NCBI GenBank assembly: GCA_018466975.1
Contig: CM031561.1
Span: 1,674,001-1,738,000, forward strand
Direction: 5' to 3'
DNA: 64,000 bases
From: Sparassis latifolia
Taxonomy: Eukaryota > Basidiomycota > Agaricomycetes > Polyporales > Sparassidaceae
Part shown: one piece after another, positions 1-11,439 of the stretch
Numbering within the stretch: position 1 is the first letter of the stretch
How the letters are laid out: each line of letters opens with the position of its first letter
Program-made: the position numbers and the translations under genes
Notes under the pieces: model-generated
Seen by the model: the letters and a program-made list of their open reading frames with translations, nothing else
Database searches by the model: none
Told to the model about the DNA's origin: nothing

Positions 1-272
1 ACTGATCCTAACCTCCGGATTTCTGAGCCGCCGTCTCGTACGCCATCCCCACCTTTTTCTGCGCTCAGAGCAAGAGAAGGGAGGAGATTCATGGAGGATC
101 AAAACTCCAAGTCGACTCACGAAACCGACGTGAACACATCGCAGCGTCCTTCTGATAAATCACCCTCTACCATTCAGCAGCACCATTCGGATGACATTCC
201 AACTCATTCTAAACTCCGGATTTCTGAGCCGCCATCTCGCACGCCATCCCCACCCTTTGTGGTCACAGCAAG
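1..272 (+). repeat. imperfect direct repeat, about 72 bp, within the Myb gene
   Basis: Bases 1-75 and 201-272 match closely. Both encode the LRISEPPSRTPSPPF module in the same frame, and the spacing keeps the frame, so the protein carries the module twice. The left copy starts at or before the window edge. Confidence 0.7.
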
Positions 273-1059
273 AACAGGGCTGAGATTCTTCGAAGAGGAT
301 CAAGATTTCGTTGTCAAGTTCGTTCAGCGGAAGCTCAGTAAGAATCTGAACCTAAACCAAATGCAGCTATGTGCTTTGCTTGCAGAGAAGGTATGTGGCC
401 CATATTGACAACATCTATCTTCATTCAGTGGCGCAACAGGCTCCCCATCATTCTGCGGCTTCGTGGTACAGCTACTGGACTCGAAATCATGATTTATCAG
501 AGATACTTGCTGAAGTTAGGATGAAGGAAGTGACTCGAAGTAAGGGCCTTCCTGAGCATTTATTCACTGGTAATAACTCTTACTCAGGTTTATTATCTGA
601 AGATGAGTCTGGTCCTGAGGTGTCAGAGGAGGAGTCAGACTATGATACGGAGGATGATTTGCGAACATGGGCCATTCAGGTGATCAATTTCTTTCAGCCG
701 ATAAGCGTGTCCTTGCCAGACACATAGTATCCTACCCCAACTGGGATTCTATGACACACAATGAGAAGTGGCAGCCTTTCATAATCAAGGTGTGAAAGCT
801 TCCCTGTCTGTAATATTATCCTAGCTCGCTCACTCCTCTACATATATGATAGCATCCACAAAGATCTATGATGTCTTATGCACAAGCATATGAAAGATTT
901 AAAACAGGTTAGTACAGCTTTATCATCTTGCATAGCCTCCAGAAATGAACCAATTTCAATCAGAGATTGATTGCTGGGCGCAAGTTCAAGCACGATGCAA
1001 AGGAGCTCAAGAAGAACAGGAAGGCTGGTCCCAGTTCTCAGCAAGGTCCATCTAAGTAA
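1..1059 (+). pseudogene. Rap1-type Myb-domain protein, partial, frameshifted
   Basis: The frame is already open at base 1, so the gene starts outside the window. An N-terminal disordered stretch with a repeated SEPPSRTPSPPF module leads into a Myb/SANT domain of the TERF2IP/Rap1 type: FFEEDQDFVVKF, then, across an intron at about 390-438, APHHSAASWYSYW. After an acidic linker a second Myb-like unit follows (SADKRVLARHIVSYPNW, then HPQRSMMSYAQAYERFK after a further intron) and a basic tail ending at 1057-1059. The second unit is out of frame with the linker: a shift near 655-670 is needed and I found no splice pair that provides it, so I call the gene broken. Telomere Rap1 uses this fold to bind DNA, but in agaricomycetes I recall many paralogues of unknown role. 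Alternative: an intact gene with an exon structure I missed. Confidence 0.6.
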
Positions 1060-2928
1060 GCATTTGAGATGCAGGAGGCAGGGCCAAGATGAAGAGAGAG
1101 TCAGAGAGAGTGGAGGTCTGTGCAAGGTCTGAAAACAGATGCTGAGTGAGTATGTTCTGCATTGTGAGCACTATGTTCTCTATATGAGTTACATAGTTAC
1201 ATCTCTGTACAAGTCCTTGGTTCAATGTTTGTAAATTTGTACTACATCACAGCATTTTTGCTCAGAAAGTCTGATGGTGACAGCAACTGCAACTGCAGGT
1301 GGACTTAGAAAACATATGTATGACTTTACTCTATCCCACTTCAGGACTCCCTCTACACAATTGATGGTGCATCCAGTCGAATGGTCCGAAAGTGAACATT
1401 TTTATGAGAATTTTTTGTATCTATTATACACACGTACGACATGTGATTCGAAAAATTGTCCATTTTCTGAGTGGCAACATCTGGCTCTCTTGTCCGAGAC
1501 AGCAACTGATGGATATCACAAGAAAACAGGAGTATCTGAGGACTGCCTATCTAAACATCGGAGGACCATGCTTGAGAGCTTGAAGTCTGTGATTTATCAA
1601 TACGTGTGGTGAAGAAGAAGATGGGGTGTCAGCCACTGAATAGAGAATAGAGTGCTAGAAAGAATGGAGCGCGAACAGACGCCAGTCGACGCGCGACGAA
1701 GTGTGCACGTGATGAGATTAGATCGTGGAAGTTGCCGCGTCCGAAAGATCGCTGGGTGAATTGTATCACGCAGAGGCCTCCCGCCCTTTCCTATGAGGGA
1801 CCGTACTGGACAAAACTATTAAACCTGTCAGCGTCCCGAAAAAGTAGTGTATCGATCAAAAAACATGACAGTTCGGGCGAAAAGTTGCCACGTGGGGGCG
1901 CCTGTTGATGCAAGCCCCACCCCCGACGCGTACTGTCTGCAGCGAGTGCAGCGAGAGAGTCCCCATGGCCAGTGATATATATTATGCGTCTCTCCGCCAT
2001 TTCTACGCCCCTTTCCCCCTCTACACCTATGGCCCCATCTTGTCACCGACATACATCGCCTCCAAGGCGCCGGTTCATGCCAAAGTACTCTCCGACCACG
2101 CCGTCTGATTCTACTTCGATTACGGTGTGTACATGTTTGTCAGTAGTCTAATGCCCCATCCTGATGCGCCTCTGTGAAAACCCCGCAAGGAAAAGTAATA
2201 CTAAGAGCACCTACCCTGAACGACACGATGCTGTGCATGCATGTCGCCGGTAGCCGCACGAGCTCGACGAACCGGGCGTACACGCAGGAGAGTACGCACT
2301 CTGTGACAGCACCAAATATATCGCTTGCGCCAAGCAGCGCCCCTGCGCTTCCGAGTTCTGGACGCCGAGGTGATGTCAGGGAGGTTCGTCCGCGCATGGC
2401 AGAGCATCGCGTGTAAGGATGCTATGCCCTCTGTGCCCGCTGGGGAAGGCGACTCCACCGTCCGACGGGCAAGGTAAGTGTCGCCAGGGTTATCTCAAAT
2501 TACAGCTCGTGCGACATGCGGCCGCATCACGAGATAATTCTTCCGCTTCTGGAGCGACTTCGCGCCCTCAGCGCAACGAATATATTTTTCCACCGCAGAT
2601 GGACGACGGGAGGAATAACGCATGGACGCGCTGCGCAGCATCGAGGCGGCACGGCAGGCACGCTACGCCCATGCGCCATGCAGGGATGGCATAGCAACGC
2701 GCGGGTACGCCACCGCTGTGTTTGGGTCTGAACCTAGCGCGACTTGGCCGTGTCTGAACGACTGCTAGTGCAACATGTAATGGCTGCCCGTCCGAAGTGG
2801 TGAAGTGCACGCTCTCGACGTGGTGGTGTCTGCAATGAGACGTGCGAGATTGGTCCCGCGCCGCCTATTATGAAGATACAATGGCGCTCACTCTGGCAAA
2901 TATAAATTGACAAGTTGTGTCTTAGACT
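1060..2928. other. no recognisable gene
   Basis: An open frame at 1274-1612 (+, 112 residues, containing TTCDSKNCPFSEWQHLALL) resembles nothing I know. From about 1700 the sequence becomes GC-rich with only short overlapping frames on both strands. I see no convincing splice chain, repeat or RNA gene. Confidence 0.5.
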
Positions 2929-4195
2929 TCAGATTCCCTGAGGAACTCGCGAGGAGCCCGCAAAGTCTTGGGCCATCTCCGCCGCTGACATCCACTGTCC
3001 ACTAACACTGCGGAAACCGCTGTAAATATGCAGACGGAAAACAAACCGAACATGGCTTACCTATTGCCAACCACACACGCCACGACACGTTTCGCAGCGC
3101 CGAGGTCGCCTTCCCGTGCAATACGCGCCTGCCAGAGCTTGCTGACGCCGCATGTGTACTCTTCATGATTTGTCCATCTGATATGCGAGAGGAGGGAGTC
3201 GTCCGGATGACCATCCGGATACGTCAGGCATTCTGAGATATATGCTGACCAGTCAGCACGCAGAGGGACGACGCTGTCAATGACTCTTGCAGCAGGGTCG
3301 TCTTTAGGTAGCGTATGCCCTACAACTTCGCATGTCGCCTCCAGAACGTGGAAAGATACCTTCTGTGGGTCTACTCCATCGGACGGTCGAGACAAGACTG
3401 TAACGCTCCAGATCTCGCCCTTGATGACCTCTTGAGCATCGACGACAATACCGCATAGCCACAACCGAGAATCGTTCTTGCCATTGTATCGCCCGAGCGA
3501 CAGCGTGAACCAGAGTCTTGTCATGATAAATCTACCACGGATATACAAGTCAGGTAAGTAATTGCACCGACTGGATACCGACGATCTTTGAGCAGCATAT
3601 ATGCGCACCTTAATATCACAATGATCTGGCGCCACTATCAGGACTGGCCCATATGTGATCCGCAATTGGATTTGGCAAGCCATTGACTCAAGAACTCAGC
3701 AAGAAACGAATGCTTGTACGCCTTCCGCGCTGCAGGACTTCCGCCTCCCGCAGACGGAGGTAGGGCCACATATTCGCCATCGCCCGCGAGTACTGCTGAG
3801 TAACATCCTGCACGGCGCTGGCCGCTATAGTTGTTGTTGAGGAGGTGGGAGGCAGAAAGATAGACTGACGATAGTGGAACAGACACAGATATCATCAGTA
3901 TGTAGCGAGAGGCACCGCCCTTCATATCCTACAAAATGACGAAAGCGGCAGAAACTCACTTGCATATCGGAACATGCGTGAGACTAGCACACATCGCCGG
4001 CGCTTCGCTCGAAAGTCCACTCAGGATGATCGCCCAACGATGAACGCGCTTCCGCTGCGATAGGGAGGGCGGGAGCGTTATAGGAACAAGATTGGGCACA
4101 GCAGCAGCGCGTGGAAAGTCTAGATGGCAGAACATAGAACGTATATGCCGCTGATCAGCTTGTACATCGGTTATATGCTGAGTAAGACCGTCCAC
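2929..4195 (-). pseudogene. decayed copy of an uncharacterised basidiomycete protein family
   Basis: On the minus strand I can read, in family order but in changing frames: HRWAIILSGLS (about 4040), RCVLVSRMFRYA (about 3970), YLSASHLLNNNYSGQRR (about 3850), MANMWPYLRLREAEVL (about 3770), ADHIWASPD (about 3650), then one longer open piece with RFIMTRLWFTLSL, VVDAQEVIKGEIW, VLEATCEVVG and RWTNHEEYTCGVSKLW. A clean intron (GTAAGC...GCAG, about 3010-3062) joins this to a last exon with WMSAAEMAQDFAG and a stop at 2929. I recall these blocks from agaricomycete hypothetical proteins with no known function. At least four frame changes lie between 4010 and 3640 and no intron explains them, while the 3' half is nearly clean. 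It is therefore a pseudogene, or less likely a gene with a damaged 5' half. Confidence 0.65.
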
Positions 4196-5622
4196 TGAGT
4201 GGTCAGAAAGTGCCGCAGGAGGAGGTTGAGGTAGTCTGTTTTCTGACGCGCCTCCTTGTCGAGAGGTCGGACAATTTAGGCGGAGCCCAAACTTTTGTAG
4301 CGTTCAATAACATGGAGTCTTAAACCTTTGTAGTAACACGTGATGCACGTGGCGCGATAAATCCGTCGAAATTTACTATTCTTCCTGATGCTTCAGCTCC
4401 ACCCCATTTTGGGCACATCGCAGGCGCGGCGAAGTGCGGTAATAGATATATGATAGAGAGGTGTATTCTCCTTCGGTGTGAGACCGAGAGAATGGAGAGA
4501 TTCCTACGAGACTCAGACATATTGTACCTGTTAAACCAATATAGAGCAGATAGGACAGCAAAAGTCCCCGGAACCAATCTTAAATAATATTAACATCGGA
4601 AACTACGACGAATAGATGGCGTGCAGTAGAAGGGGGACGCCAGGGGGACTTCTTGTGCTCGAAACACGACGCGTTCGACGCGATTTACAGGCGCGTCGCA
4701 CAAGCACGTGATGTGCCGGGACGGCAATCACAACCGTAATTGACCTCTTAGTAAGACCCCTTTATAGAAAGCAGACGTCAGACACGGATATCCGAGGTAC
4801 GAGGTTGAGGCAGAGTGTCCACCATCTGCCTTCGGGAGACTAGGTTGAGGCGCTGTGTCCTTGGCGGGTGGTCCGCTGACTGGGAAGGGCGTGTCACAGC
4901 CAGTGGATCTAGATAAGAGATGTACAACACTTGTACCGCATTGGGAACCCTACCGATCCATGCAGACAAAGTAGTTCTGTAGGTAGCAGTTATGTATTGC
5001 ACTAGCAATCTATTTCACAGGGACAGTCGACACACGAACCAATGAGTAAGCTATCACGGGTGTACTTTATTTTATTGTAAGTGAGTATTACAATCAAAAG
5101 TTACCAACAAACGCACTCTCACTCATTTGCCCACAACATATGTCGGGAACTTATAGTCCACAAACCATCAAAGCATGATATTTGAATGACCAGTATACAA
5201 GATGTCAGTATCATGGCATGCCAATGTGACATCATTGGCTCGGCATACTATACGAGCATACCAGAGAGCTAGCACTGACGTACACACTTTTTATTCAATA
5301 ACACATTCTGCATGTACTCAATCGACACCAAATGTCCCGTGTGGAATATATATGTTGGTCATATTCAACGGGATGCAGGATCATTGCAAAAAGAGCTCAT
5401 GCAACAGAGAAAGGAAAAAATTGATCCGACATCCTGTACTGGTCAAGCTGTCGCTGCTCGTCACCCGCAGTCCGCAATTGCTGCCCCTGCTAGTGAGTCC
5501 GTTGCGGCGGAGGTCCTGTAGGTCGACGAGGCATGTACGAACTCGAATCACAGTCCGAGATAGTGTCCGGTTCCGCTGTTGCCTGTCTTGCTCGCATTGG
5601 AGAGTACCTATACATACAAGTG
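4196..5622. other. no recognisable gene
   Basis: Only short, unrelated open frames on both strands. A plus-strand frame at 5202-5630 (142 residues) has no domain I recognise and a composition unlike the real genes in the window. Confidence 0.5.
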
Positions 5623-6083
5623 TCAATTAATATGCCTCCTGCACAACATCAAAATCGCGCACCTCTTCCACCACGATTTCGACATTCCGTAACCCAAGTG
5701 GCCCAACGCAAACGACGGGTCCTTCAGTGATGACTCTGGGATGGACCCACGGCCTCCCCCCGGGCGCCATGCTTGGGCAATGGACACGGACGACGGAAGA
5801 GGAAACGAGCGCCAGGTGCAAGGCCCGCGAGCTGAACGGGCGGCACTAACGTGGGGCTCGAAGGAGGCGAGTAAGTCCGAGGTCTTCACGCATGAGATCC
5901 CCACTGAGCAGCACAAGCTTCGATCGGCGAAGCTTCGCGGTAAATGTGATCCTCGAACGCTGCACGCTGGCGGTCCGCGATACCGCGATTATGTGTATAC
6001 ACGCGTGCAATATGCGGATTGACGATTAGTTCAGCTAGGATGTAGGCACCGAGATTTCCCGTGGTACCAGTGACGAGCACCAC
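5623..6083 (-). pseudogene. thioester-reductase (NAD-binding) domain fragment of an adenylate-forming reductase
   Basis: Reading minus, the segment opens with a Rossmann-fold dinucleotide motif, VVLVTGTTGNLGAYIL, followed by NPHIARVYTHNRG and RQRAAFED, as in the C-terminal reductase domain of fungal NRPS-like reductases and alpha-aminoadipate reductase. Further on come SFEPH, then PSSVSIAQAWRPG and LGYGMSK; the last holds the Tyr/Lys pair of this SDR-type active site. The blocks sit in two or three different frames and the stretch between them is too short for the family. No adenylation or carrier domain is visible upstream. It is a dead fragment. The parent enzyme would reduce a carrier-bound acyl group to an aldehyde or alcohol. 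Confidence 0.75.
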
Positions 6084-7211
6084 TGCCCTATGCTACTTAT
6101 CAATGCAAGCCAAGGAAGCTTTAGGATACGACCTACCTTTGGGTTATGCTCGTCCACGGACACATGAGCGGAGCAAATAGTAGGCCCGCATGACAGGCAG
6201 TGCAGCCGAGAATTGGCATCCATATGAGCGTTGCTGATGAGAATGGGTCGTCGAAGAAAAGAGGGTCGAGACTGAGACCGAATCACTGGTGTAAAGAGGA
6301 AAAGGTGAAATCTTTGCGTAAAGATGGGAGCATTTTCTTGCTCGTTGCAAGAGAAAACATACAAAAAATACCGTCAAAAAAATGGCCGGAGTTGCAGGAG
6401 ATTTCTGGAGAAGAGACTGTTGCGTGCAAACGATTGATTGAAATTCGATTAGCCGAGGCGGCGAGAGTGCAAAGTGAGTATAAAGCAGTGTACTGTGCCA
6501 AATAGTGAATAGTGCTACAATAGCGCGAGCGAGTGGAGGAGGGTAAAGAGGGTGGGCGGAAAGGAAGGAGGGGACAAAACGTGGCAGCGGCTTGACGGTG
6601 GGGTACTTGCTGTGACATCTTCATTGGTCTTGTTTGCACGTCCTCACCACTGTCCTATCACAGTCAGTTGCACCAAAAAATAACAGAGAATAAAGTAGTC
6701 CAAAAGACATACCGTCAGTCATACGGCCCTGCCATTCAGCCCTGCTAGTACATTAGAGCGAGGATACAGGTCGTGCTACATACCACTGCAAGTATACAAG
6801 ATAATGTCTGTAGTTCACCTGCATTTGACTGTTGCAAGGCTCCAGATACGATGGTGCTAGTTTGAACGGCTGAGACGGACAGACATTCACAGCCATCCGA
6901 CGGAGACTAGGTCCATCAGATCTGAATGTGGTATGATATCGGTGAAGCAACTCTGCCAAATAAGGTAATTCTTGCCACGGAGATTAACATCTCGTCGCTG
7001 TCAATATTCTCACTTTAGTTCAGACTGAAGCTTGAGGTTAATCCAGATGTAGTGACCAGCCTGTTTCAAAGTCTATAACCAACAATAGCATTTTAATCAA
7101 TGTAGAACGGAGTCGACGTAACAAAGTAGTAATGATACATATCATACAAAGGGGCACCTCGAGTAACACACACCAGGTGGCAGGGGAAAACGCGGCCAAA
7201 GACGGGGTTGC
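6084..7211. other. no recognisable gene
   Basis: A plausible intron (about 6085-6133, minus) precedes the reductase fragment, but no upstream exon can be recognised. The plus frame at 6200-6505 (101 residues) is unassigned. AT-rich non-coding sequence fills 6640-7200. Confidence 0.5.
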
Positions 7212-7780
7212 TCATCGAAGATGGATGCATACCCATGGACTGTACCATTCAAGGTCACCCGTCGTCCAGCACTTGAAGTTTACCGCCTCCCAGTATGGGT
7301 CATCTCCCGGCCAGAATATCCGACCAGCGGTTTCGAACTCATCGCTGAACATCAGATTGTACGTCGTACTGTCTGACCCTGAGCGGGTATAAAACTCCTC
7401 CTTGGTATCCTTATCGATCAACTTTGGCCTGTTGGGCAAATCTGGAATGCTCCGACGAATTAATTCCTCCAAGATTGTATCCTGGCGTTACGGGCATAGG
7501 GTTTTTATAGTACATGATGATTGGGTAGCCGGCAAAGGGTGTTAGCAGGTCGAGAACGACCACGGCATTGGCGGACACATTCAGCCAACCATGCGCAGAG
7601 AAGGGCGTGCGTGAGTGATCCATTCTGGCATCGGGCACAGGGTCTGGGCTGTGCAGCGGATCGTCGAGGTCCTCGTCCCGCAGATCCCACATGTGGGATG
7701 CATTTGCCAATGTTGCAGAGGTGATGAGATGTGATGTGTCTTGTCGCCATTCGAGCTTGCCGAGAGCTCAGAAGCGGCAC
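7212..7780 (-). pseudogene. KRE6: Kre6/Skn1-type beta-glucan synthesis protein, 5' fragment
   Basis: Minus-strand translation gives the junction of the N-terminal cytoplasmic region with the membrane anchor and the start of the GH16-like lumenal domain: DPLHSPDPVPDARMD, FSAHGWLNVSANAVVV with a hydrophobic segment, then YNLGGINSS in one frame and, one base off, IPDLPNRPKLIDKDT, YNLMFSDEFE and DDPYWEAV. It stops soon after GDLEWYSPW, so most of the catalytic-like domain is missing. Kre6/Skn1 proteins are type II membrane proteins of the secretory pathway needed for beta-1,6-glucan in fungal walls. With a frameshift near 7450 and a truncated 3' end this copy is dead. A working gene should exist elsewhere in the genome. 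Confidence 0.85.
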
Positions 7781-8096
7781 TGAATCGGGAGGAGATACGC
7801 TCAGATTGTACTGAGACGAGGTCAGTACAACCTGACAAAAATCGGTGAGAACTCACCGAGCACGGGCTATAACTCCAACCAATGTTACCCGCCACGGCAC
7901 ATGTGTGGTCTCGCCGCTTCCTCATCGCTCCGGCTCTTTATGCTCCCAGTCAGGAAGCCCCGCCGAGTGGACTGCGCAGAGGGCAAATCAGTTCCTGCGT
8001 ATGCATAAACAGCTTAAGGGAGGTGCGTACGAGTAGGCGGCGATAGCAACGCTGAGGTCCTGTGCCGCCGCGATAACTACGGTATGCTCAATACAA
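7781..8096. other. spacer between relics, no gene seen
   Basis: The minus-strand N-terminal exon of the Kre6 relic may extend here in low-complexity Ser-rich sequence, but I cannot fix its frame. Confidence 0.4.
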
Positions 8097-8712
8097 CTAT
8101 TCAAAGCGACAGACGAGCGCACATACCTTTATTCGCCTCCACCTCGTAGGACCGTAGGCTGATCTCGATCTCCACCACAGGGTGCACCTGCGAGCAGAGC
8201 GCCAAGTCCTCCCACAGTGACGAGACATCGGAAAGCGACCCACCGCGTGCGCCCGCCTTAGCGTCTCAGCACTGCACTCAGACAGTCCAACGTAGTCAAA
8301 CAGGCCATCCTTAGCATACACCGCAAGGGTGCGCACATGACCTCTTCAATTGGGGTGTTCCAGTCGACATGTGCAGACTCAAGCAAATACAGGTGATTAG
8401 TCCCGCGTAGGGCTGCGTTTATCGCGTCGATGCCGCGCTTGAGGTCCTCCGGCCGCTCCCAGATACTCAGTGAAGCGATGCGAGAACGAACCCGAGCACT
8501 CATGAGAAGTCGACGGCGAAGCTGCAGTACTTCAGGCTGCCCTGTGGAGGATCGAGGTAAGCGTGATGTGGCAGCGGAACAACGGAACACACTTGCCTTG
8601 ACGGAGAGGAACATCCGGTCATAATCGGAACACTTCTCGAAGAATCGCGCGACGAGCTCGAGGTTCGCGGTGGACATCTCTGGGCCATAAAATTCGCCTG
8701 GTCAAACGTCAT
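8097..8712 (-). pseudogene. aldo/keto reductase fragment
   Basis: Minus-strand blocks match the first half of fungal aldo/keto reductases of the pyridoxal-reductase-like group: EFYGPE (about 8690), NLELVARFFEKC, FLSVK, DLKRGIDAINAAL, YLLESAHVDWNTPIEEV, then after a one-base shift near 8336 LAVYAKDGLFDYVGLSEC and SAETLRRAHAV. These blocks form the strands and helices around the catalytic Tyr and the LSEC motif of the TIM barrel. Further blocks are garbled below 8260 and the C-terminal NADP-binding half is not found. It is a truncated, frameshifted relic. Confidence 0.8.
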
Positions 8713-8844
8713 GAGAGGTGCGCGGAACGGATGAGATCCTGCAACCTACCGCTGCATCGGCATTGCGTGGGCAGACTTTGTCTTACGGGTGATGAAGGTG
8801 AGTAAATCTGGCTGACCGCGGCGGAAGTTGGGACGTTCGAAGTG

Positions 8845-9212
8845 TTAAGCTTCGTGTCGTGGTCGCTTCCTCAAGACACCTTGCTGAAGGTGAGGAATTT
8901 TGTGAAATCCGTACATGCTTAGTTGCCGCACGGACGATGTGAACTTCTGGTGCTTGAACCAATGGCTGAGCACCTCCCTTGCAATCCGCTCATAGTTGAG
9001 TACTTGCGCGAGCATCAGGGTCGGACCGGGGGAGAAACTGACAGTAGAACGACCCGTGTATCCGCTCATCAGTCTTGGGATCATAGGCGATTGTGGGGAT
9101 GGAGTGATGTGAGGTAGACTTACCGCCGCAGGAGTGCACGAAACTCATTCATAGAGTTCCTGGGGAAAGGGAGCGACAATGAGACGAGTAGCTTTGTTTG
9201 TGGTGTCGACAT
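8845..9212 (-). pseudogene. heat-shock-factor type DNA-binding domain fragment
   Basis: Minus-strand frame at 8845-9084 carries the second half of an HSF domain: a degraded stretch, then YERIAREVLSHWFKHQKFTS, VRQLSMYGFHKIPH and LQQGVL. This covers the recognition helix and the invariant FVRQLNMYGF-like block (here VRQLSMYGF). Upstream, across a possible intron, NSMNEFRALLRR and YDPKTDERI look like a decayed first half in another frame. HSF-domain proteins are nuclear transcription factors. The activation domain is absent and the first half is out of frame, so this is a relic. Confidence 0.8.
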
Positions 9213-9341
9213 GCTGTAGGCAGATCTTCAGATACGGTGCTAACTTGAAGACGCTCGTCGACTGGATTTGGCAGTCGGAGGGCGCTTGCTCTCCACATGG
9301 CAAGATTTCTGACAGCTTCCGACTATTTTTGTTTCTTCAAC

Positions 9342-9409
9342 AGTTTTCAAAATAAAGTCCGACTATACCCGTCATAGTTTTCAAAATAAAGTCCGACTAT
9401 ACCCGTCAT
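9342..9409. repeat. 34-bp tandem duplication (2 copies)
   Basis: Two adjacent identical 34-bp units, 9342-9375 and 9376-9409, each starting AGTTTTCAAAATAAAGTCC. They lie in AT-rich non-coding sequence. Confidence 0.9.
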
Positions 9410-11439
9410 ACTTTCTGCTCAACTTTTCCAGAGCTTTCCATGTCACGACATATCACGCGCGATGGTGACCTCCATTTACATGGTTTCTCACATTTGTAGT
9501 GTACATGTGTATTTATTAACTAGATACCTGAGAAAATCCTAGAAATTGTTCATAAATCGGTGGTTATGTAATAAAACGCTGATTTCGCCAGTCTAATCCC
9601 TTAGGTGGCCGAGTACTTCCCGCGCTCGATCCATATTCGGAAATAGCGATACCTGCTCCCCGCTTCTGACCGCTATTTACCCTACTCCCTACCATTCCCT
9701 GCCGCTGTTTAGCCAGCCGCCTGTGCTCGTGGCGTAGCTCCCAATGGCTCAGCGATGCAGCCAGAGGGTCGTGATGCCGACACGACTAGCTGGTGTGCCG
9801 TGGCGTAACATGGCGACGATTACTCGCCTCGCCGATTGTTTCGCAGACGAGCGTATGAATCGACATCTACACCTGTTGGTCTCTGGCGGGCGATGCTGCT
9901 CGTCCGATCGCCAGCATGCAAGTTGTATGCCCTCCCGTAGTGAGTCATTTCAGCTACGCGCACACGCCGGCTTTCAAATTTCCATCGCTAACGCCGATGT
10001 AGGGCTTTATGCCGGTGATAGAGTCGATCTCGAAAAAGTCGTCGACACCGAGTTTCCACCGCGTTATCTTTCCAAGGCGCCTCGAACTCGATCTTCAAGA
10101 AGCAACGATAGACGCTGAACTCTCCTGCGCGGACACTGCCCTTCCTCCGCTTGCCGAAGATGCCGAGGCGGAGGCGCAGTGGATATATCCTCCCACCCAG
10201 CGTGCCGCAAGAAGCAAACGAGGATCTCGATCAAGATGGCGGAAGCAAAGTCGAGACATTCCTGACATGTGTCTCATTTTTCCAGACGATGGATATCTCG
10301 AGGTCTTCTCCGCAGGTAGAGAAGGAGTCCGTCGCTCATGTGGTCACGGTTCTTGGTACCGCAGCTTGCAGCGTTACGCCCAACCTATCGACTATGAGGG
10401 CCTTACCGCACAGCTCACTCAGGCGGTCAAGCCTCATATATCTCAACTCATCGATTTCGCACCGACAAGCGGGGACAGCAGGCCTCATCGCTGACAGTTT
10501 CATCCCTATCCTGCGTTCCTTGCATGCAGAATTCCCTACGCTCGACGCGACGCGAAGACTTATCGTTGGTAGGCTTGCTACCGAGGTGCGCAAGATGCGA
10601 TCGAGATCGAGACCACTATTGCTCAACACAAAAATGACGTGTTGCACAAACATGTCCATCGTTCAGTTCGAGCCAGAACCTCTGTCTTTGCGTTCTCAAT
10701 GGCTGCGGTCAGCTTGGGGCCCGGTGCGTGGACTATGCAACGAAGTTCGCCGTGAAACTCGAACTGCCAGATGTATTCTCGTCGCCGCTGTGCATTTGCA
10801 AGAAAGGCCTGTACCGCGCCGTCCGCGGGCCGATCGTGAGCCGTGGCCACGTAGACCGTCACCATCAGAGCACTGTCAGGCAAACTTGTAGTGGCGAGGG
10901 AGCGGAAGTAGAGGTTGAGTGCTTCCGTGAGGCCACCACGGAACGCCCAGGACCGCTAAGGACTGTAGGGACTAGGACGCCAACGTGAGCGGGCTGTTAC
11001 TGGTACGCGACATCTTTCGAGAGATCGAAGAGGGTTCGCTGACTCTAGCCTGCGGATTATGTTCAGCAGAAACCTTCGTGATGCGCCGCAAGACATGTCT
11101 GACTTGCAGTGTGCAGAGCAGATCGCGGCGATCGAGCTCGCCACGGCACTCCGCGAGAAGTACACCTCGTAGTATGGTCCGTCCGTGCATCATAGATCCA
11201 GTTCGCTAAATGCACCCCCGCCTTACGGTTCACTTTCGCCATTGGCCATTGGATGACCGGTTCGTGAAGGTCCAGCATCCCTGCGACTTGGACAGTTGGC
11301 GGTCGGGTACGATTGTCCCCAGCTGATTCCTTTTGATGGGGTTCCTGTAGACACGACTGTCTGCAAGGGACTCTCTCATGTGTGTCACCTGTCCATTGAT
11401 GTCCATCTCCCGCCATTTCAAGTTGTATGCCTCGCGAGA
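9410..11439. other. unassigned region with overlapping open frames
   Basis: Several long frames overlap on both strands (for example 10,009-10,494 and 10,151-10,891 plus; 10,336-10,659 minus). None shows a domain I recognise and none forms a splice chain. On the plus strand around 11,040-11,170 one frame reads FADSSLRIMFSRNLRDAP and AEQIAAIELATALREKY, which looks protein-like but remains unidentified. Given the neighbours, more decayed gene pieces are likely. Confidence 0.4.

Noticed and set aside
5623..9212. Firm call of a Helitron for the fragment chain
   Set aside because: I see no convincing Helitron termini or Rep/helicase sequence, so capture stays a hypothesis.
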